Shown here piece by piece: positions 7,887 through 18,133 of a stretch of DNA of 25,532 nt. Each line of letters starts with the position of its first letter. Positions within the stretch are counted from its first letter, which is position 1. The notes under the pieces are model-generated. The model searched no databases. It was not told where the DNA came from and worked only from the letters and a program-made list of their open reading frames with translations. Position numbers and translations under genes: made by a program. The stretch is from JAGWRA01 sp035534615 (GTDB lineage Bacteria; Acidobacteriota; Vicinamibacteria; Vicinamibacterales; CAVVIG01), in assembly GCA_035534615.1 (NCBI GenBank), contig DATLRO010000050.1, positions 1-25,532 of the forward strand, written 5' to 3'.

Positions 7887-8362
7887 GCCGGCCCGCGAGC
7901 CGGCGCCGGGCCCCCGCCGGCGGCGCCCTTCGTCTCTTCCGAATCTCCCTGCCGTTCGATGGTGATCCGCCGATGGTCGCCGCCGAGGTCCTCGAAACGG
8001 ACGGTCAGCGCGCCCGGCACGGGCCGCGCCAGCTTCTCCGCCCACTCGATGGCCACGACGCTGTCGTCCGCCGACAGCTCTTCCAGCCCCAGATCGTCGG
8101 TCTCGGCGCTCGAGAGGCGATACAGATCGACGTGGTACAGGGTCCGGGGGCCGCGGTATTCCTGGACGAGGGTGAAGGTCGGGCTGCTGACCTCTCCGGG
8201 CGCCAGGCCCAGCCCTTCGGCCAGGCCCCGCACGAAGGCCGTCTTGCCGGCGCCGAGGTTGCCCACGAGCGCCACGGTCGCGCCCGGCGCGAGCGTGGCC
8301 GCCAGCCGGCGGCCGGCCGCCACGGTCTCCGATTCCTGGTGGGTGTCGACGACTTCGGCCAC
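7871..8362 (-). CDS. tsaE: tRNA t6A biosynthesis ATPase TsaE
   Basis: 163 residues. TsaE is the small P-loop ATPase that works with TsaB and TsaD to make N6-threonylcarbamoyl-adenosine at position 37 of ANN-decoding tRNAs. Visible: Walker A GNLGAGKT at 34-41, SSPTFT at 59-64 (the conserved Thr region), HVDLYR at 77-82 and EWAEK at 106-110. All are diagnostic of the family. The start is a GTG at 8362, 8 bases beyond the nnr stop codon, without a strong ribosome site, so translation is probably coupled to nnr. The last 20 or so residues are a Gly/Ala/Pro-rich tail beyond the usual fold; they lie over the guaB 3' end and hairpin. TsaB and TsaD genes are not in the window. Confidence 0.95.
   Translation of the reverse strand: MAEVVDTHQESETVAAGRRLAATLAPGATVALVGNLGAGKTAFVRGLAEGLGLAPGEVSSPTFTLVQEYRGPRTLYHVDLYRLSSAETDDLGLEELSADDSVVAIEWAEKLARPVPGALTVRFEDLGGDHRRITIERQGDSEETKGAAGGGPAPARGPAHSER
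7899..7921 (+). terminator. Hairpin downstream of guaB, inside the 3' end of tsaE
   Basis: GCCGGCG (7899-7905) and CGCCGGC (7915-7921) form a 7-bp stem with a 9-base loop, 13 bases after the guaB stop. The same DNA encodes the low-complexity C-terminal tail of TsaE on the other strand. Confidence 0.4.
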
Positions 8363-8370
8363 GGCGCGGG

Positions 8371-9948
8371 TTACTTGTCCGTCCGCTCGACGCGCCGCCG
8401 GGCGGTCAGTTCGAGGATCGCATCGGAGACGTGTTCCACCAGGTCCCCGGCCGTCATGCTGACTTCGCCGACGTCCGCTTCGGCGAGATCGCCCGCCATG
8501 CCGTGCAGGTAGACGGCCAGCTTGCAGGCCGCCTCGGCGTCGAGCACCTGTCCGAGCCAGGCGGCCGTGATCCCGGTCAGCACGTCGCCGGTGCCGCCGG
8601 TCGCCATGCCCGGGTTGCCGGTGGTGTTGATGAAGACCCGCTCGTCCGGCGTGGCCACGAGCGTACGGTGGCCCTTGAGCACGACGTAGACGTGGTGCGC
8701 GGCGGCGAAATTGCGTGCGATTTCCACGCGGCTCGCCTGGACCTCGTCGATCGTCATCCCGACCAGCCGCGCCATCTCGCCGGGGTGCGGCGTGATGATC
8801 ACTTCGCGGCCCTCCCGGCCGACCAGCCGATCGGGCGCGTCGTCGAAGGCGTTCAGCGCGTCCGCATCGATGACGAGCGGCACGGTGGCGCGGTCCACGA
8901 TCGCGTGGACGAAGGCCCGGGTCTCGGGGGCGGTCCCCAGGCCGGGGCCGAGCGCAATGACGTCGCCCGCCGCCTCGAGCACGCGGTCAGCCGCTGACAC
9001 GTCGATGGCGCCGTCGGCCGTCTGCGGGAGGCCGATCGTCATGTACTCGGGCGCCATGGCGGCGACGATCGGCAGGCAGGCCTGGGGCGTGGCGACGCTG
9101 ACCAGACCGGCGCCGGCCCGCAGCGCACCCATGGCGGCAAGATGCGCCGCCCCGCTCTTCCCCACCGAGCCGGCCACGACGAGCACGTGCCCGTAATCGC
9201 CCTTGTGCGAATCGGCCGTGCGGGGCTCGATGAGCGCCCGCATCTCCTGGCGCGTCAGCAGGGCCAGATAGGGGCCGTCGACCGCGTCGATCACCTCCTG
9301 CGGAATGCCGATGTCGGCGATGACGACGTTGCCGGCGAGCGTTTCGGCCGGCGGCAGGACCAGCGGCGGCTTGGGGGCACCGAGCGTCACCGTCGTCGTC
9401 GCGTCGATCGCGTCGCCCATGAGCTCGGGGGTGTCGCCCGACAGCCCGCTCGGGAGGTCGACCGCAATCACGGGAATGCCCGAGCTGTTGACGTCGGCGA
9501 CCACGGTTTCGAGCATGCCGGCGAGCGGCTTGCTGAGCCCGGTGCCGAACAGCGCATCGACGATGTAATCGCACTGGGAGATTTCGGAAAAATGCAGCTC
9601 CCAGGACTGCGGATCGGCGATCTCGACCACCGTCAGGCCGAGCCGGCCGAGAATCTGGAGGTTGACGCGGGCGTCGCCACGGACATCGGCGAGCGATCCG
9701 ATCACGAACACCGAGGTGTCGACGTTGCGCTGCGCCAGGGTGCGCGCCACCACGAAGCCGTCCCCGCCGTTGTTGCCGCGGCCGCACAGGACGGCCACGT
9801 GGCTGGCCGGCAGATCCGTGCAGGTCGCTTCCATGGCGGCGACGACCTGGCGGCCGGCGTTTTCCATCAGGACGAGCGAGGGAATGCCGATCTCCTCGAT
9901 CGTGCGCCGGTCGGCTTCACGCATCTGGCTGACATTCAGGACTCGCAT
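8371..9948 (-). CDS. nnr: Bifunctional NAD(P)HX epimerase / ADP-dependent NAD(P)HX dehydratase
   Basis: 525 residues, normal for the two-domain form. It repairs hydrated NADH and NADPH: the N-terminal YjeF_N domain epimerises (R)- to (S)-NAD(P)HX, and the C-terminal ribokinase-like domain dehydrates it with ADP. Visible: GRGNNGGDG at 56-64 and DLPSGL at about 164-169 in the epimerase half; KGDYGHVLVVAGS (249-261), GPGLG (334-338), ITPHPGE (385-391) and NPGMATGGTGDVL (445-457, catalytic D455) in the dehydratase half. The start is the ATG of MRVLNVSQMREAD, a typical family N-terminus; no clear ribosome site precedes it. It is followed at 8 bp by tsaE, a common pairing in bacteria, so the two form an operon. 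Confidence 0.97.
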   Translation of the reverse strand: MRVLNVSQMREADRRTIEEIGIPSLVLMENAGRQVVAAMEATCTDLPASHVAVLCGRGNNGGDGFVVARTLAQRNVDTSVFVIGSLADVRGDARVNLQILGRLGLTVVEIADPQSWELHFSEISQCDYIVDALFGTGLSKPLAGMLETVVADVNSSGIPVIAVDLPSGLSGDTPELMGDAIDATTTVTLGAPKPPLVLPPAETLAGNVVIADIGIPQEVIDAVDGPYLALLTRQEMRALIEPRTADSHKGDYGHVLVVAGSVGKSGAAHLAAMGALRAGAGLVSVATPQACLPIVAAMAPEYMTIGLPQTADGAIDVSAADRVLEAAGDVIALGPGLGTAPETRAFVHAIVDRATVPLVIDADALNAFDDAPDRLVGREGREVIITPHPGEMARLVGMTIDEVQASRVEIARNFAAAHHVYVVLKGHRTLVATPDERVFINTTGNPGMATGGTGDVLTGITAAWLGQVLDAEAACKLAVYLHGMAGDLAEADVGEVSMTAGDLVEHVSDAILELTARRRVERTDK

Positions 9949-10133
9949 GCAGGGGTCTCGTCACGGGCGGGGCCCCATCCGGCCGGCGAGGAGCCAGAAT
10001 CGGCCCCATCGACCAGCGGCAGGGACCGGCGGAAACGCCGGCCGCGGCACGCGCCACCACGCTCCATCTTACCAGCAGACGGCACGCGCCTTCCGGTTGC
10101 GGGCGGTCCGGCATAAGCGATAGGCTGGAGCGG

Positions 10134-10145
10134 CCGGACGTCCGG
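10134..10145. promoter_or_regulatory. Perfect 12-bp palindrome in the nnr / aminotransferase divergent region
   Basis: CCGGACGTCCGG is its own reverse complement and lies 33 bases before the aminotransferase start, in the only stretch (9949-10178) where two genes diverge. It could be an operator or chance in GC-rich DNA. No convincing -35/-10 pair was found for either gene here. Confidence 0.25.
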
Positions 10146-10178
10146 GGACGATCCGGATTCGAGTGGTGAGGGCTGCGC

Positions 10179-11096
10179 ATGAAGGCGACGGTAAACGTGA
10201 ACGGGCGGATCTCGGATGCCGGGCAGGCGGTCGTCCCGGTCTTCGACCACGGGTTCCTGTACGGCGAAGGTGTGTATGAAACGCTGCGAACCTACAACGG
10301 CCGCCCGTTTCTGTTCGACCGCCATCTCGAGCGGCTCCGCGCCTCGGCCGCCATGTTGCGGCTCCTCTTTCCGCTCACCGACCGGGAACTCGACGCGCGC
10401 GTGGCCGAGACGCTGGCGGCCGGCGGCCTGGGCACGGCCGGCGGCGGCCCGGACGCCTACATCCGGATCCTGCTGACGCGCGGCGTGGGCGACCTCACGT
10501 ACGACCCGGCGGCGTGCGCCACCCCGTCGCTGGTGATCATCGTGAAGGCGTTTGCGGCGCCGGTACCCGCCCTGTTCGAGGAGGGCGTGCCGGCCGTCCT
10601 GGTCTCCATTCTCCGGAATCATCCGGGGTCGCTCAATCCGCTCATGAAGTCGAACAACCTGCTGAACAACGCGCTGGCGATGCAGGAAGCGCTCCGTCGC
10701 GGCGGCTTCGAAGGCATCATGCGGAACTACCGCGGCGAGCTGGCCGAGTGCACGCAGTCGAACCTGTTCATCGTGAAGGACGGCGCGGTGCTCACGCCGC
10801 CGCTCGAGTCCGGCCTGCTGGCCGGCGTGACGCGGGCGTTCGTGCTCGAGATGGCCGGCGGCCTCGGCATCGACGCGCGGGAAGCGGTGCTGACCGACGC
10901 GGACCTGTTCGGCGCGGACGAGGCCTTCCTGACGAGCACGACACGCGAGGTGCTCCCGATCGTCCGGGTGGACGACCAGTCGATCGGCACGGGGCGGCCG
11001 GGACCGGTCGCGAAGCGGCTGCTCGCGGCGTTCCGACAGAAGGCCCAGGCGTTGACCGCGACACCGCTCGGAGAGGACGCCGCTCCCGTACGCTGA
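10179..11096 (+). CDS. Class IV PLP-dependent aminotransferase (BCAT / D-amino acid aminotransferase / ADC lyase family)
   Basis: 305 residues. Visible: N-terminal DHGFLYGEGVYETLRTYNGRPF (split here as DHGFLYGEGVYE and TLRTYNGRPF, residues 23-44), the PLP lysine K157 in LMKSNNLLNNAL, the E190 region GELAECTQSNLF, and GLLAGVTR at 212-219 with the later STTREVLP. These place it firmly in fold type IV. Within the family, branched-chain transaminase (IlvE), D-alanine transaminase and aminodeoxychorismate lyase (PabC) cannot be separated by eye; the lack of a nearby pabA/pabB argues mildly against PabC. The ATG has GGTGAGGG six bases upstream. The next gene on the strand starts 42 bp after the stop, so they may be co-transcribed. 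Confidence 0.9.
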   Translation: MKATVNVNGRISDAGQAVVPVFDHGFLYGEGVYETLRTYNGRPFLFDRHLERLRASAAMLRLLFPLTDRELDARVAETLAAGGLGTAGGGPDAYIRILLTRGVGDLTYDPAACATPSLVIIVKAFAAPVPALFEEGVPAVLVSILRNHPGSLNPLMKSNNLLNNALAMQEALRRGGFEGIMRNYRGELAECTQSNLFIVKDGAVLTPPLESGLLAGVTRAFVLEMAGGLGIDAREAVLTDADLFGADEAFLTSTTREVLPIVRVDDQSIGTGRPGPVAKRLLAAFRQKAQALTATPLGEDAAPVR

Positions 11097-11138
11097 CAGA
11101 AGGCCTGGGGCAGCGCCGCCCCGGCGAGCGCCGTTTCG

Positions 11139-11654
11139 ATGAGGATGGAAACCGACCTGACGGGCCGGCGGAACCACTGGCGCTCGGTCGCGGTCGCCGT
11201 CGCCTGGGGGCTGGCCGCCATCGGCGTCGTCGTGGTGCTGACGCTGGCGCTCGCCTTCCAGCGGGACACCGTGACGCGCTTTGTCACGCCCGAGGCGGCC
11301 GCCGCGGAGTTCGCGCGCGTGCGCGCGCGGTTCGGCGCCGCGCGCCCGATGATCGAGCTCTACGGCAGGAACGGCGCCTCCGTCATCAGGCGCCGGACGG
11401 CGGCTCCGCGGCATCCCCTGAGCGAGCTGCACGTGCTCGCCTACAATCCTCGGTCCCGGAAGCTGGTGCGCGCGGACATCCCGGCGTGGCTGCTGCGCGC
11501 CGTGTCGCTCGGCGGCTGGATCCGTCTGGCGGCGGTTGACGCGTCGAATGCCGCCGGGCGCATCACGCTCGAGGATCTCGAGCGGCACGGGCCGGGGCTG
11601 CTCCTCAGCCTTCAGGCGAGCGACCGCCGGCAGGTGCTCGTCTGGGCCCAGTAG
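11139..11654 (+). CDS. Unknown single-pass membrane protein
   Basis: 171 residues from the ATG at 11139 (a second ATG at 11145 has GAGG directly against it). There is a basic N-terminus, one transmembrane helix at about 17-40, then a probably periplasmic domain of about 130 residues. That domain has a hydrophilic helix (EFARVRARFGAARPMIELYGR), a core LSELHVLAYNPRSRKLVRADIPAWLLR and a C-terminal ITLEDLERHGPGLLLSL. I have an impression of similar hypothetical proteins in Acidobacteriota but cannot name a domain. It follows the aminotransferase by 42 bp on the same strand and ends at a hairpin shared with gcvP. High GC at third codon positions and coherent topology support a real gene; the function is unknown. 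Confidence 0.75.
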   Translation: MRMETDLTGRRNHWRSVAVAVAWGLAAIGVVVVLTLALAFQRDTVTRFVTPEAAAAEFARVRARFGAARPMIELYGRNGASVIRRRTAAPRHPLSELHVLAYNPRSRKLVRADIPAWLLRAVSLGGWIRLAAVDASNAAGRITLEDLERHGPGLLLSLQASDRRQVLVWAQ

Positions 11655-11687
11655 ACGGGCAGCAGGCCGGCCGGCGCACTCCTCCCG

Positions 11688-11711
11688 GGCCGGCGGCTGA
11701 CGGCGCCGGCC
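11688..11711. terminator. Bidirectional hairpin between convergent genes
   Basis: GGCCGGCG (11688-11695) and CGCCGGCC (11704-11711) form a perfect 8-bp stem with an 8-base loop. It is framed by a second exact pair, GACGGGC (11654-11660) and GCCCGTC (11716-11722), which touches the stop codons of both convergent genes. It probably ends transcription from both sides. Confidence 0.5.
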
Positions 11712-11720
11712 ACGCGCCCG

Positions 11721-14627
<2,907 letters not shown>

Positions 14628-14718
14628 GAAACGACGTCAGCGAAGCCGGTCGCCGGCGCGGGGGGCGGGACGTCGCGGCGTCCAGGCCGGCCCGTCCGGG
14701 CCAGGTCCGATCGCCGGC

Positions 14719-15093
14719 TCACTTCACCAGTTCGGCGTACGCCGCGGCGTCCAGCAGCTCGCGGGCTTCGTCGGGGTTGGAGAGCTTGAGGGCGATCATC
14801 CAGGTGGCGTGCGGGTCGGTGTTGATGACTTCCGGCTTGTCCTTGAGCGCGGTGTTCACCTCCACGACCTCGCCGGACATCGGGGCGAACAGTTCCGAGA
14901 CCGCCTTCACCGATTCGATCGTGCCGAACGTCTGGCCGCGCGTGACGCGCGTCCCAAGTCCCGGCAGGTCCACGAAGACGACGTCGCCGAGCTGCTGCTG
15001 CGCGTAATCGGTAATCCCGACGCGCCCCGTGCTCCCCGAGATCTCGATCCACTCGTGATCCTTCGTGTACTTGAAGCCGGCCGGAACAGCCAT
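14719..15093 (-). CDS. gcvH: Glycine cleavage system H protein
   Basis: 124 residues, standard length. GcvH carries the lipoyl arm that takes the aminomethyl group from GcvP to GcvT and is re-oxidised by dihydrolipoamide dehydrogenase. Visible: the N-terminal YTKDHEWIE, GITDYAQQQLGDVVFVDLP, and the lipoylation site ESVKAVSE with K63, followed by LFAPMSGEVVEVN and the C-terminal NPDEARELLDAAAYAELVK. It starts 15 bp after the gcvT stop, so it is translated from the same message. The lipoyl-loading enzymes and the L protein are not in the window. Confidence 0.98.
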   Translation of the reverse strand: MAVPAGFKYTKDHEWIEISGSTGRVGITDYAQQQLGDVVFVDLPGLGTRVTRGQTFGTIESVKAVSELFAPMSGEVVEVNTALKDKPEVINTDPHATWMIALKLSNPDEARELLDAAAYAELVK

Positions 15094-15108
15094 GTCTGAT
15101 CCTCTTCG

Positions 15109-16233
15109 CTACTTTGCGGGCCTGGGACGCTTGTAGAACGGCATCGGGACCACCCGGGCGCGCACGCGGCGGTCGCGGATGACGACGTCGAATTCCGTGC
15201 CGGGGGCCGTATGGGCGATCGGCAGGTAGGCCATGCCGATGGCCTTCTTCAGGAACGGCGTCTGCGTGCCGCTGGTCACGACGCCCGCTTTCTTCCCGCC
15301 GATCTCGGCGTCGTAGCCGTGGCGGGCGATGCCGCGCTCGATCATCTCGAAGCCGACGATCCGGCGCGCGAGCCCGATCTCCTTCTGGGCGCGCAGCGCG
15401 CTCATGCCGAGGAAGTCGGACTTTCCCCAGCCGACGATCCATTCGAGATCGGCCTCGAGGACGGAGGTGGTGTGGTCGATGTCGTTGCCGTACAGGCGCA
15501 TCGAGGCTTCGAGCCGGAGCGTGTCACGGGCGCCGAGACCGGCCGGCACGAGGCCCTGCGGCGCTCCGGCCTCCAGGATCGCGGTCCAGACGCGGGCCGC
15601 CTGCGCCGGCGGCAGGAAGATCTCGAACCCGTCCTCTCCCGTGTAGCCGGTGCGCGAGATCGTGCCCCTGACGCCGGCGACTTCCCCGTGCGCGAACCAG
15701 TAGTACTTGATGGCCGACAGGTCGACGCCGGTGAGCGGCTGCAGGATCCCGCGCGCGGCCGGCCCCTGGACGGCGATCAGCGCGTAGCGCGAGCTGGCAT
15801 TGACGGCGACGGCGTCGCCGGCCGGCTTGATCTGGGCGGCGATCCAGGCGAAATCCTTGTCGACGTTCGACGCGTTGACCACGAGCAGGAAATGGGCCGG
15901 CGCCAGCCGGTACACCAGCAGGTCGTCGACGAAGGTCCCTTCCGGCGTCGTCAGGCCGGAATAATGGGCCTGCCCGATCTGGAGCTTCGCGGCATCGTTG
16001 CACGAAATCCGCTGGACGCCCGCCAGGGCGTCACGGCCGGCGATCTCGATCTCGCCCATGTGGCCGACGTCGAACAGGCCGGCGCGCGTCCGGACGGCCA
16101 TGTGCTCGTCGACGATGCCCGAATATTCCACCGGCATCTCCCAGCCCCCGAACGGGACCATCCTGGCCCCGAGCGCCAGGTGCTGGGCGTGGAGTGGCGT
16201 GCGCTTCAGATTCTCAGCGGCTGCAGGTTCCAT
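15109..16233 (-). CDS. gcvT: Glycine cleavage system T protein (aminomethyltransferase)
   Basis: 374 residues. GcvT releases ammonia from aminomethyl-lipoyl-GcvH and makes 5,10-methylene-tetrahydrofolate. Visible: RTPLHAQHLALGARMVPFGGWEMPVEYSG at about 11-39 (given in parts RTPLHAQHLALGARM and VPFGGWEMPVEYSG), DVGHMGEIEI at 55-64, the folate-site VDDLLVYR at about 102-109, SRTGYTGEDGFEIF, and LEASMRLYGNDID. The first ten residues are not conserved, and the ATG at 16233 lacks a good ribosome site. It leads the gcvTHP operon behind a promoter only about 26 bases upstream of the start, so there is no room for a glycine riboswitch. Confidence 0.97.
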   Translation of the reverse strand: MEPAAAENLKRTPLHAQHLALGARMVPFGGWEMPVEYSGIVDEHMAVRTRAGLFDVGHMGEIEIAGRDALAGVQRISCNDAAKLQIGQAHYSGLTTPEGTFVDDLLVYRLAPAHFLLVVNASNVDKDFAWIAAQIKPAGDAVAVNASSRYALIAVQGPAARGILQPLTGVDLSAIKYYWFAHGEVAGVRGTISRTGYTGEDGFEIFLPPAQAARVWTAILEAGAPQGLVPAGLGARDTLRLEASMRLYGNDIDHTTSVLEADLEWIVGWGKSDFLGMSALRAQKEIGLARRIVGFEMIERGIARHGYDAEIGGKKAGVVTSGTQTPFLKKAIGMAYLPIAHTAPGTEFDVVIRDRRVRARVVPMPFYKRPRPAK

Positions 16234-16266
16234 CGGTTGGGGGAGGTGACGGCCGACCAGCAGGAA

Positions 16267-16295
16267 AAGGTACTATGGCGCGCCGGCAGGGTCAA
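16267..16295 (-). promoter_or_regulatory. Promoter of the gcvTHP operon
   Basis: On the minus strand TTGACC (16295-16290) and TACCTT (16272-16267) are spaced by exactly 17 bases, 33 bases before the gcvT start. The -35 match is five of six; the -10 is weak. Its position between the upstream stop (16309) and gcvT fits. Confidence 0.5.
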
Positions 16296-16308
16296 GCGGA
16301 GCGCAGGC

Positions 16309-16524
16309 TCAGTGCTTGCCGGGCCGGCCGGGCCGGCCGTCCCGGTCCCCCATCTTCGAGACGATCGCCACTGCCGCCAGGACGGCGATGACGGCGATGG
16401 TCCACACGGTGGACGGGCGCCGCAGCGGTTCGGGCAGCAGCAGCAGCGTCAGCGGCGCCGCCGCTCCCGCCACGAGCAGTCCGATTCCGATCGCGAACAT
16501 CGCCCAGAGCGGTTGTCGAGTCAT
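16309..16524 (-). CDS. Small two-helix membrane protein at the end of the comEA-like/PilZ cluster
   Basis: 71 residues from the ATG at 16524, chosen because GAGGGGG lies about seven bases upstream on the minus strand; the frame stays open further upstream but without a ribosome site. Two hydrophobic segments: about residues 7-29 (MFAIGIGLLVAGAAAPLTLLLL) and about 39-55 (VWTIAVIAVLAAVAIV), then a polar GDRDGRPGRPGKH tail. It starts 29 bp after the stop of the AAA+ regulator and is probably the last gene of that transcript. I do not recognise it. It might anchor or cap a membrane complex, but that is a guess from position only. Confidence 0.65.
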   Translation of the reverse strand: MTRQPLWAMFAIGIGLLVAGAAAPLTLLLLPEPLRRPSTVWTIAVIAVLAAVAIVSKMGDRDGRPGRPGKH

Positions 16525-16530
16525 CCGAGC

Positions 16531-16538
16531 ACCCCCTC
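16531..16538 (-). promoter_or_regulatory. Ribosome binding site setting the 16524 start
   Basis: Minus-strand GAGGGGGT ends six bases before the ATG at 16524. It decides the start of the 71-residue membrane protein against longer frames. Confidence 0.6.
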
Positions 16539-16553
16539 GACGGCCGACCTCGC

Positions 16554-18056
16554 TCAGGCCCCTTCGGACGAAGGACGATCCTCGTCGTCCTCTCCGTCGT
16601 GGGATCCGAGACGTTCCTCCCGGGCCGGGTCCTCCTGCTGATCGGGCCATTCAGGCGGCGCCGGCGCATTCTCGGACGGCGTCCCGTATCGGAGATAGGC
16701 CTGCAGCGTGTGGTAGCTGATGCCGAGGATGCGACAGGCCTGACGCTTGTTGTGCCCGCAGCGTTCGAGGGTGAGACGCGCGTAGCGACTGCCCCAGGCC
16801 CGCATGGCTTCGCCGCGCGCCAGCGAGGGCAGCAGAATCTCGGCATAGTCGCCCCGCAGCACTGGCGGCAGGTCGTCCAGCTCGATGCGGTCCGTCTCGG
16901 CCAGCGCCACCGCGCGCTCGATCAGCCGCTGGAGCTCGCGGACGTTTCCCGGCCAGTGGTAGGCGACGAGGGCATCAGTCGCCGCCGGGGAGAGCGCCAG
17001 CACTCGCGTGGCCCGGTGCCGCTCGAGGAAGTAGGCGGCCAGCCCGGGAATGTCTTCGCGTCGCAGGCGCAGCGGCGGCACCCGCAGATCCACCCCGCTC
17101 AGCCGGTAGAACAGGTCGTGACGGAACAGGCCGCGCTGGGCGAGTTCCGTCAGGCTGCGGTTGGTCGCCGCGACGATGCGGACGTCGACACGGCGGCAGC
17201 CCTGGCCGCCGACGCGCTCGACGGCGAGGTCCTGGATGGCCCGCAGCAGCTTGGCCTGCGCCGAGACCGACAGGTCCGACACCTCATCGAGGAACAGCGT
17301 GCCGCCGTCGGCATGCTCGAACTTCCCGCGGCGTCCTCGCACGCCGGTCGCCGTGCGGTCCTCGATGCCGAACAGCTCGGCCTCGAGCAGTGTCTCGACG
17401 AGGGCGGCGCAGTTCACCGCGACGAACGGACCATGCCGGCGTCGACTGAGCTCGTGGATCTGCTGCGCGACGAGCTCCTTTCCGACCCCGCTCTCCCCTT
17501 CGATCAGCACGGTGAAGTCGGTGACGGCGACCCGTTCGATTCGATCCCGCAGCGCCTGCATCACGGCGCTCGATCCGATGAGCGGGGCGGCGCCGTCGCG
17601 CCGCGGCAGCAGGTCGAGGCCGCCCGCACACCGCCACTGCCGGCTTCGCCTGATTTCCAGCACCAGTGCCGCGACGTGGGAAAGCATGTCGATGAGCTGA
17701 CCATCCCACGCGTCCGAGGCACACCCTGGCAACAGCCGGATTTCGAGCCGCGCAGGCACACCGCCCTCGGTGTTCGGCACGGCAATCGTCAGCAGGCCGT
17801 CGGCCTGCCGCACCGGCTCGCGGCCGCTTTCGGGACGGCCGGCGTCGCCTTCCCGCAGGCGGACTTCACCGGCCGGCAGCAGGCGGCGCGCCGCCTCTTC
17901 GAAGCCCGCTTCGACCGCGCCCGGATCGCCCCTGTACTTCAGCGCCGGCATGAGTGCGGCCAGCAGCCGCGCGACCGCGTGACGTGCGTCTTCCTGCGGC
18001 TCGGACGGTCTTCCTGGCGGACTCACGCCGGCCGTCGCCTGCTCGCCTGGCATCAT
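16554..18056 (-). CDS. NtrC-type AAA+ regulator with altered GAFTGA loop and Fis-type HTH
   Basis: 500 residues from the ATG at 18056, chosen for the GGAGG six bases upstream; longer frames run upstream without one. Residues about 20-150 form an N-terminal sensor-like region with no receiver aspartate and no clear GAF or PAS signature. The AAA+ domain (about 160-395) has Walker A GESGVGKE at 187-194, Walker B GGTLFLDE near 251-258, and sensor/arginine regions (RIVAATNRSL, LFRHDLFYRLSGVDLRVPPL, YHWPGNVREL). The loop that normally reads GAFTGA and contacts sigma-54 reads RTATGV at about 234-239, in ELFGIEDRTATGVRGRRGKFE. A Fis-type helix-turn-helix follows (LERCGHNKRQACRILGISYH), then an acidic tail. 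Family known to remodel sigma-54 holoenzyme; this member may not. It sits 77 bp after the PilZ gene. Confidence 0.9.
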   Translation of the reverse strand: MMPGEQATAGVSPPGRPSEPQEDARHAVARLLAALMPALKYRGDPGAVEAGFEEAARRLLPAGEVRLREGDAGRPESGREPVRQADGLLTIAVPNTEGGVPARLEIRLLPGCASDAWDGQLIDMLSHVAALVLEIRRSRQWRCAGGLDLLPRRDGAAPLIGSSAVMQALRDRIERVAVTDFTVLIEGESGVGKELVAQQIHELSRRRHGPFVAVNCAALVETLLEAELFGIEDRTATGVRGRRGKFEHADGGTLFLDEVSDLSVSAQAKLLRAIQDLAVERVGGQGCRRVDVRIVAATNRSLTELAQRGLFRHDLFYRLSGVDLRVPPLRLRREDIPGLAAYFLERHRATRVLALSPAATDALVAYHWPGNVRELQRLIERAVALAETDRIELDDLPPVLRGDYAEILLPSLARGEAMRAWGSRYARLTLERCGHNKRQACRILGISYHTLQAYLRYGTPSENAPAPPEWPDQQEDPAREERLGSHDGEDDEDRPSSEGA

Positions 18057-18062
18057 GGGCAA

Positions 18063-18067
18063 CCTCC
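18063..18067 (-). promoter_or_regulatory. Ribosome binding site setting the 18056 start
   Basis: Minus-strand GGAGG six bases before two adjacent ATG codons (18056 and 18053). It is the strongest such site in this cluster and places the AAA+ protein start 27 codons inside the longest frame. Confidence 0.75.
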
Positions 18068-18133
18068 GTCGAAGACTGCGGAGAATGCCATTGGAGCAAC
18101 CAAAGGCGATGCCACCCGGAACGAGGCGGCCGA

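Noticed and set aside
6347..8512. A 721-codon plus-strand frame over guaB, tsaE and the end of nnr
   Set aside because: It crosses well-supported genes on both strands and is Arg-rich without any motif.
9936..11588. A 550-codon minus-strand frame opposite the aminotransferase
   Set aside because: The class IV aminotransferase on the other strand has its catalytic lysine and family motifs; the antisense frame has none.
16240..16252. GGGGGAGGTGA on the plus strand just outside gcvT, followed by a GTG-like frame
   Set aside because: It reads opposite to gcvT and leads into a shadow frame without protein-like composition; probably chance.
16234..16308. Possible glycine riboswitch ahead of gcvT
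   Set aside because: The gap is 75 bp with a promoter-like site inside it; no tandem or single aptamer pattern could be read.
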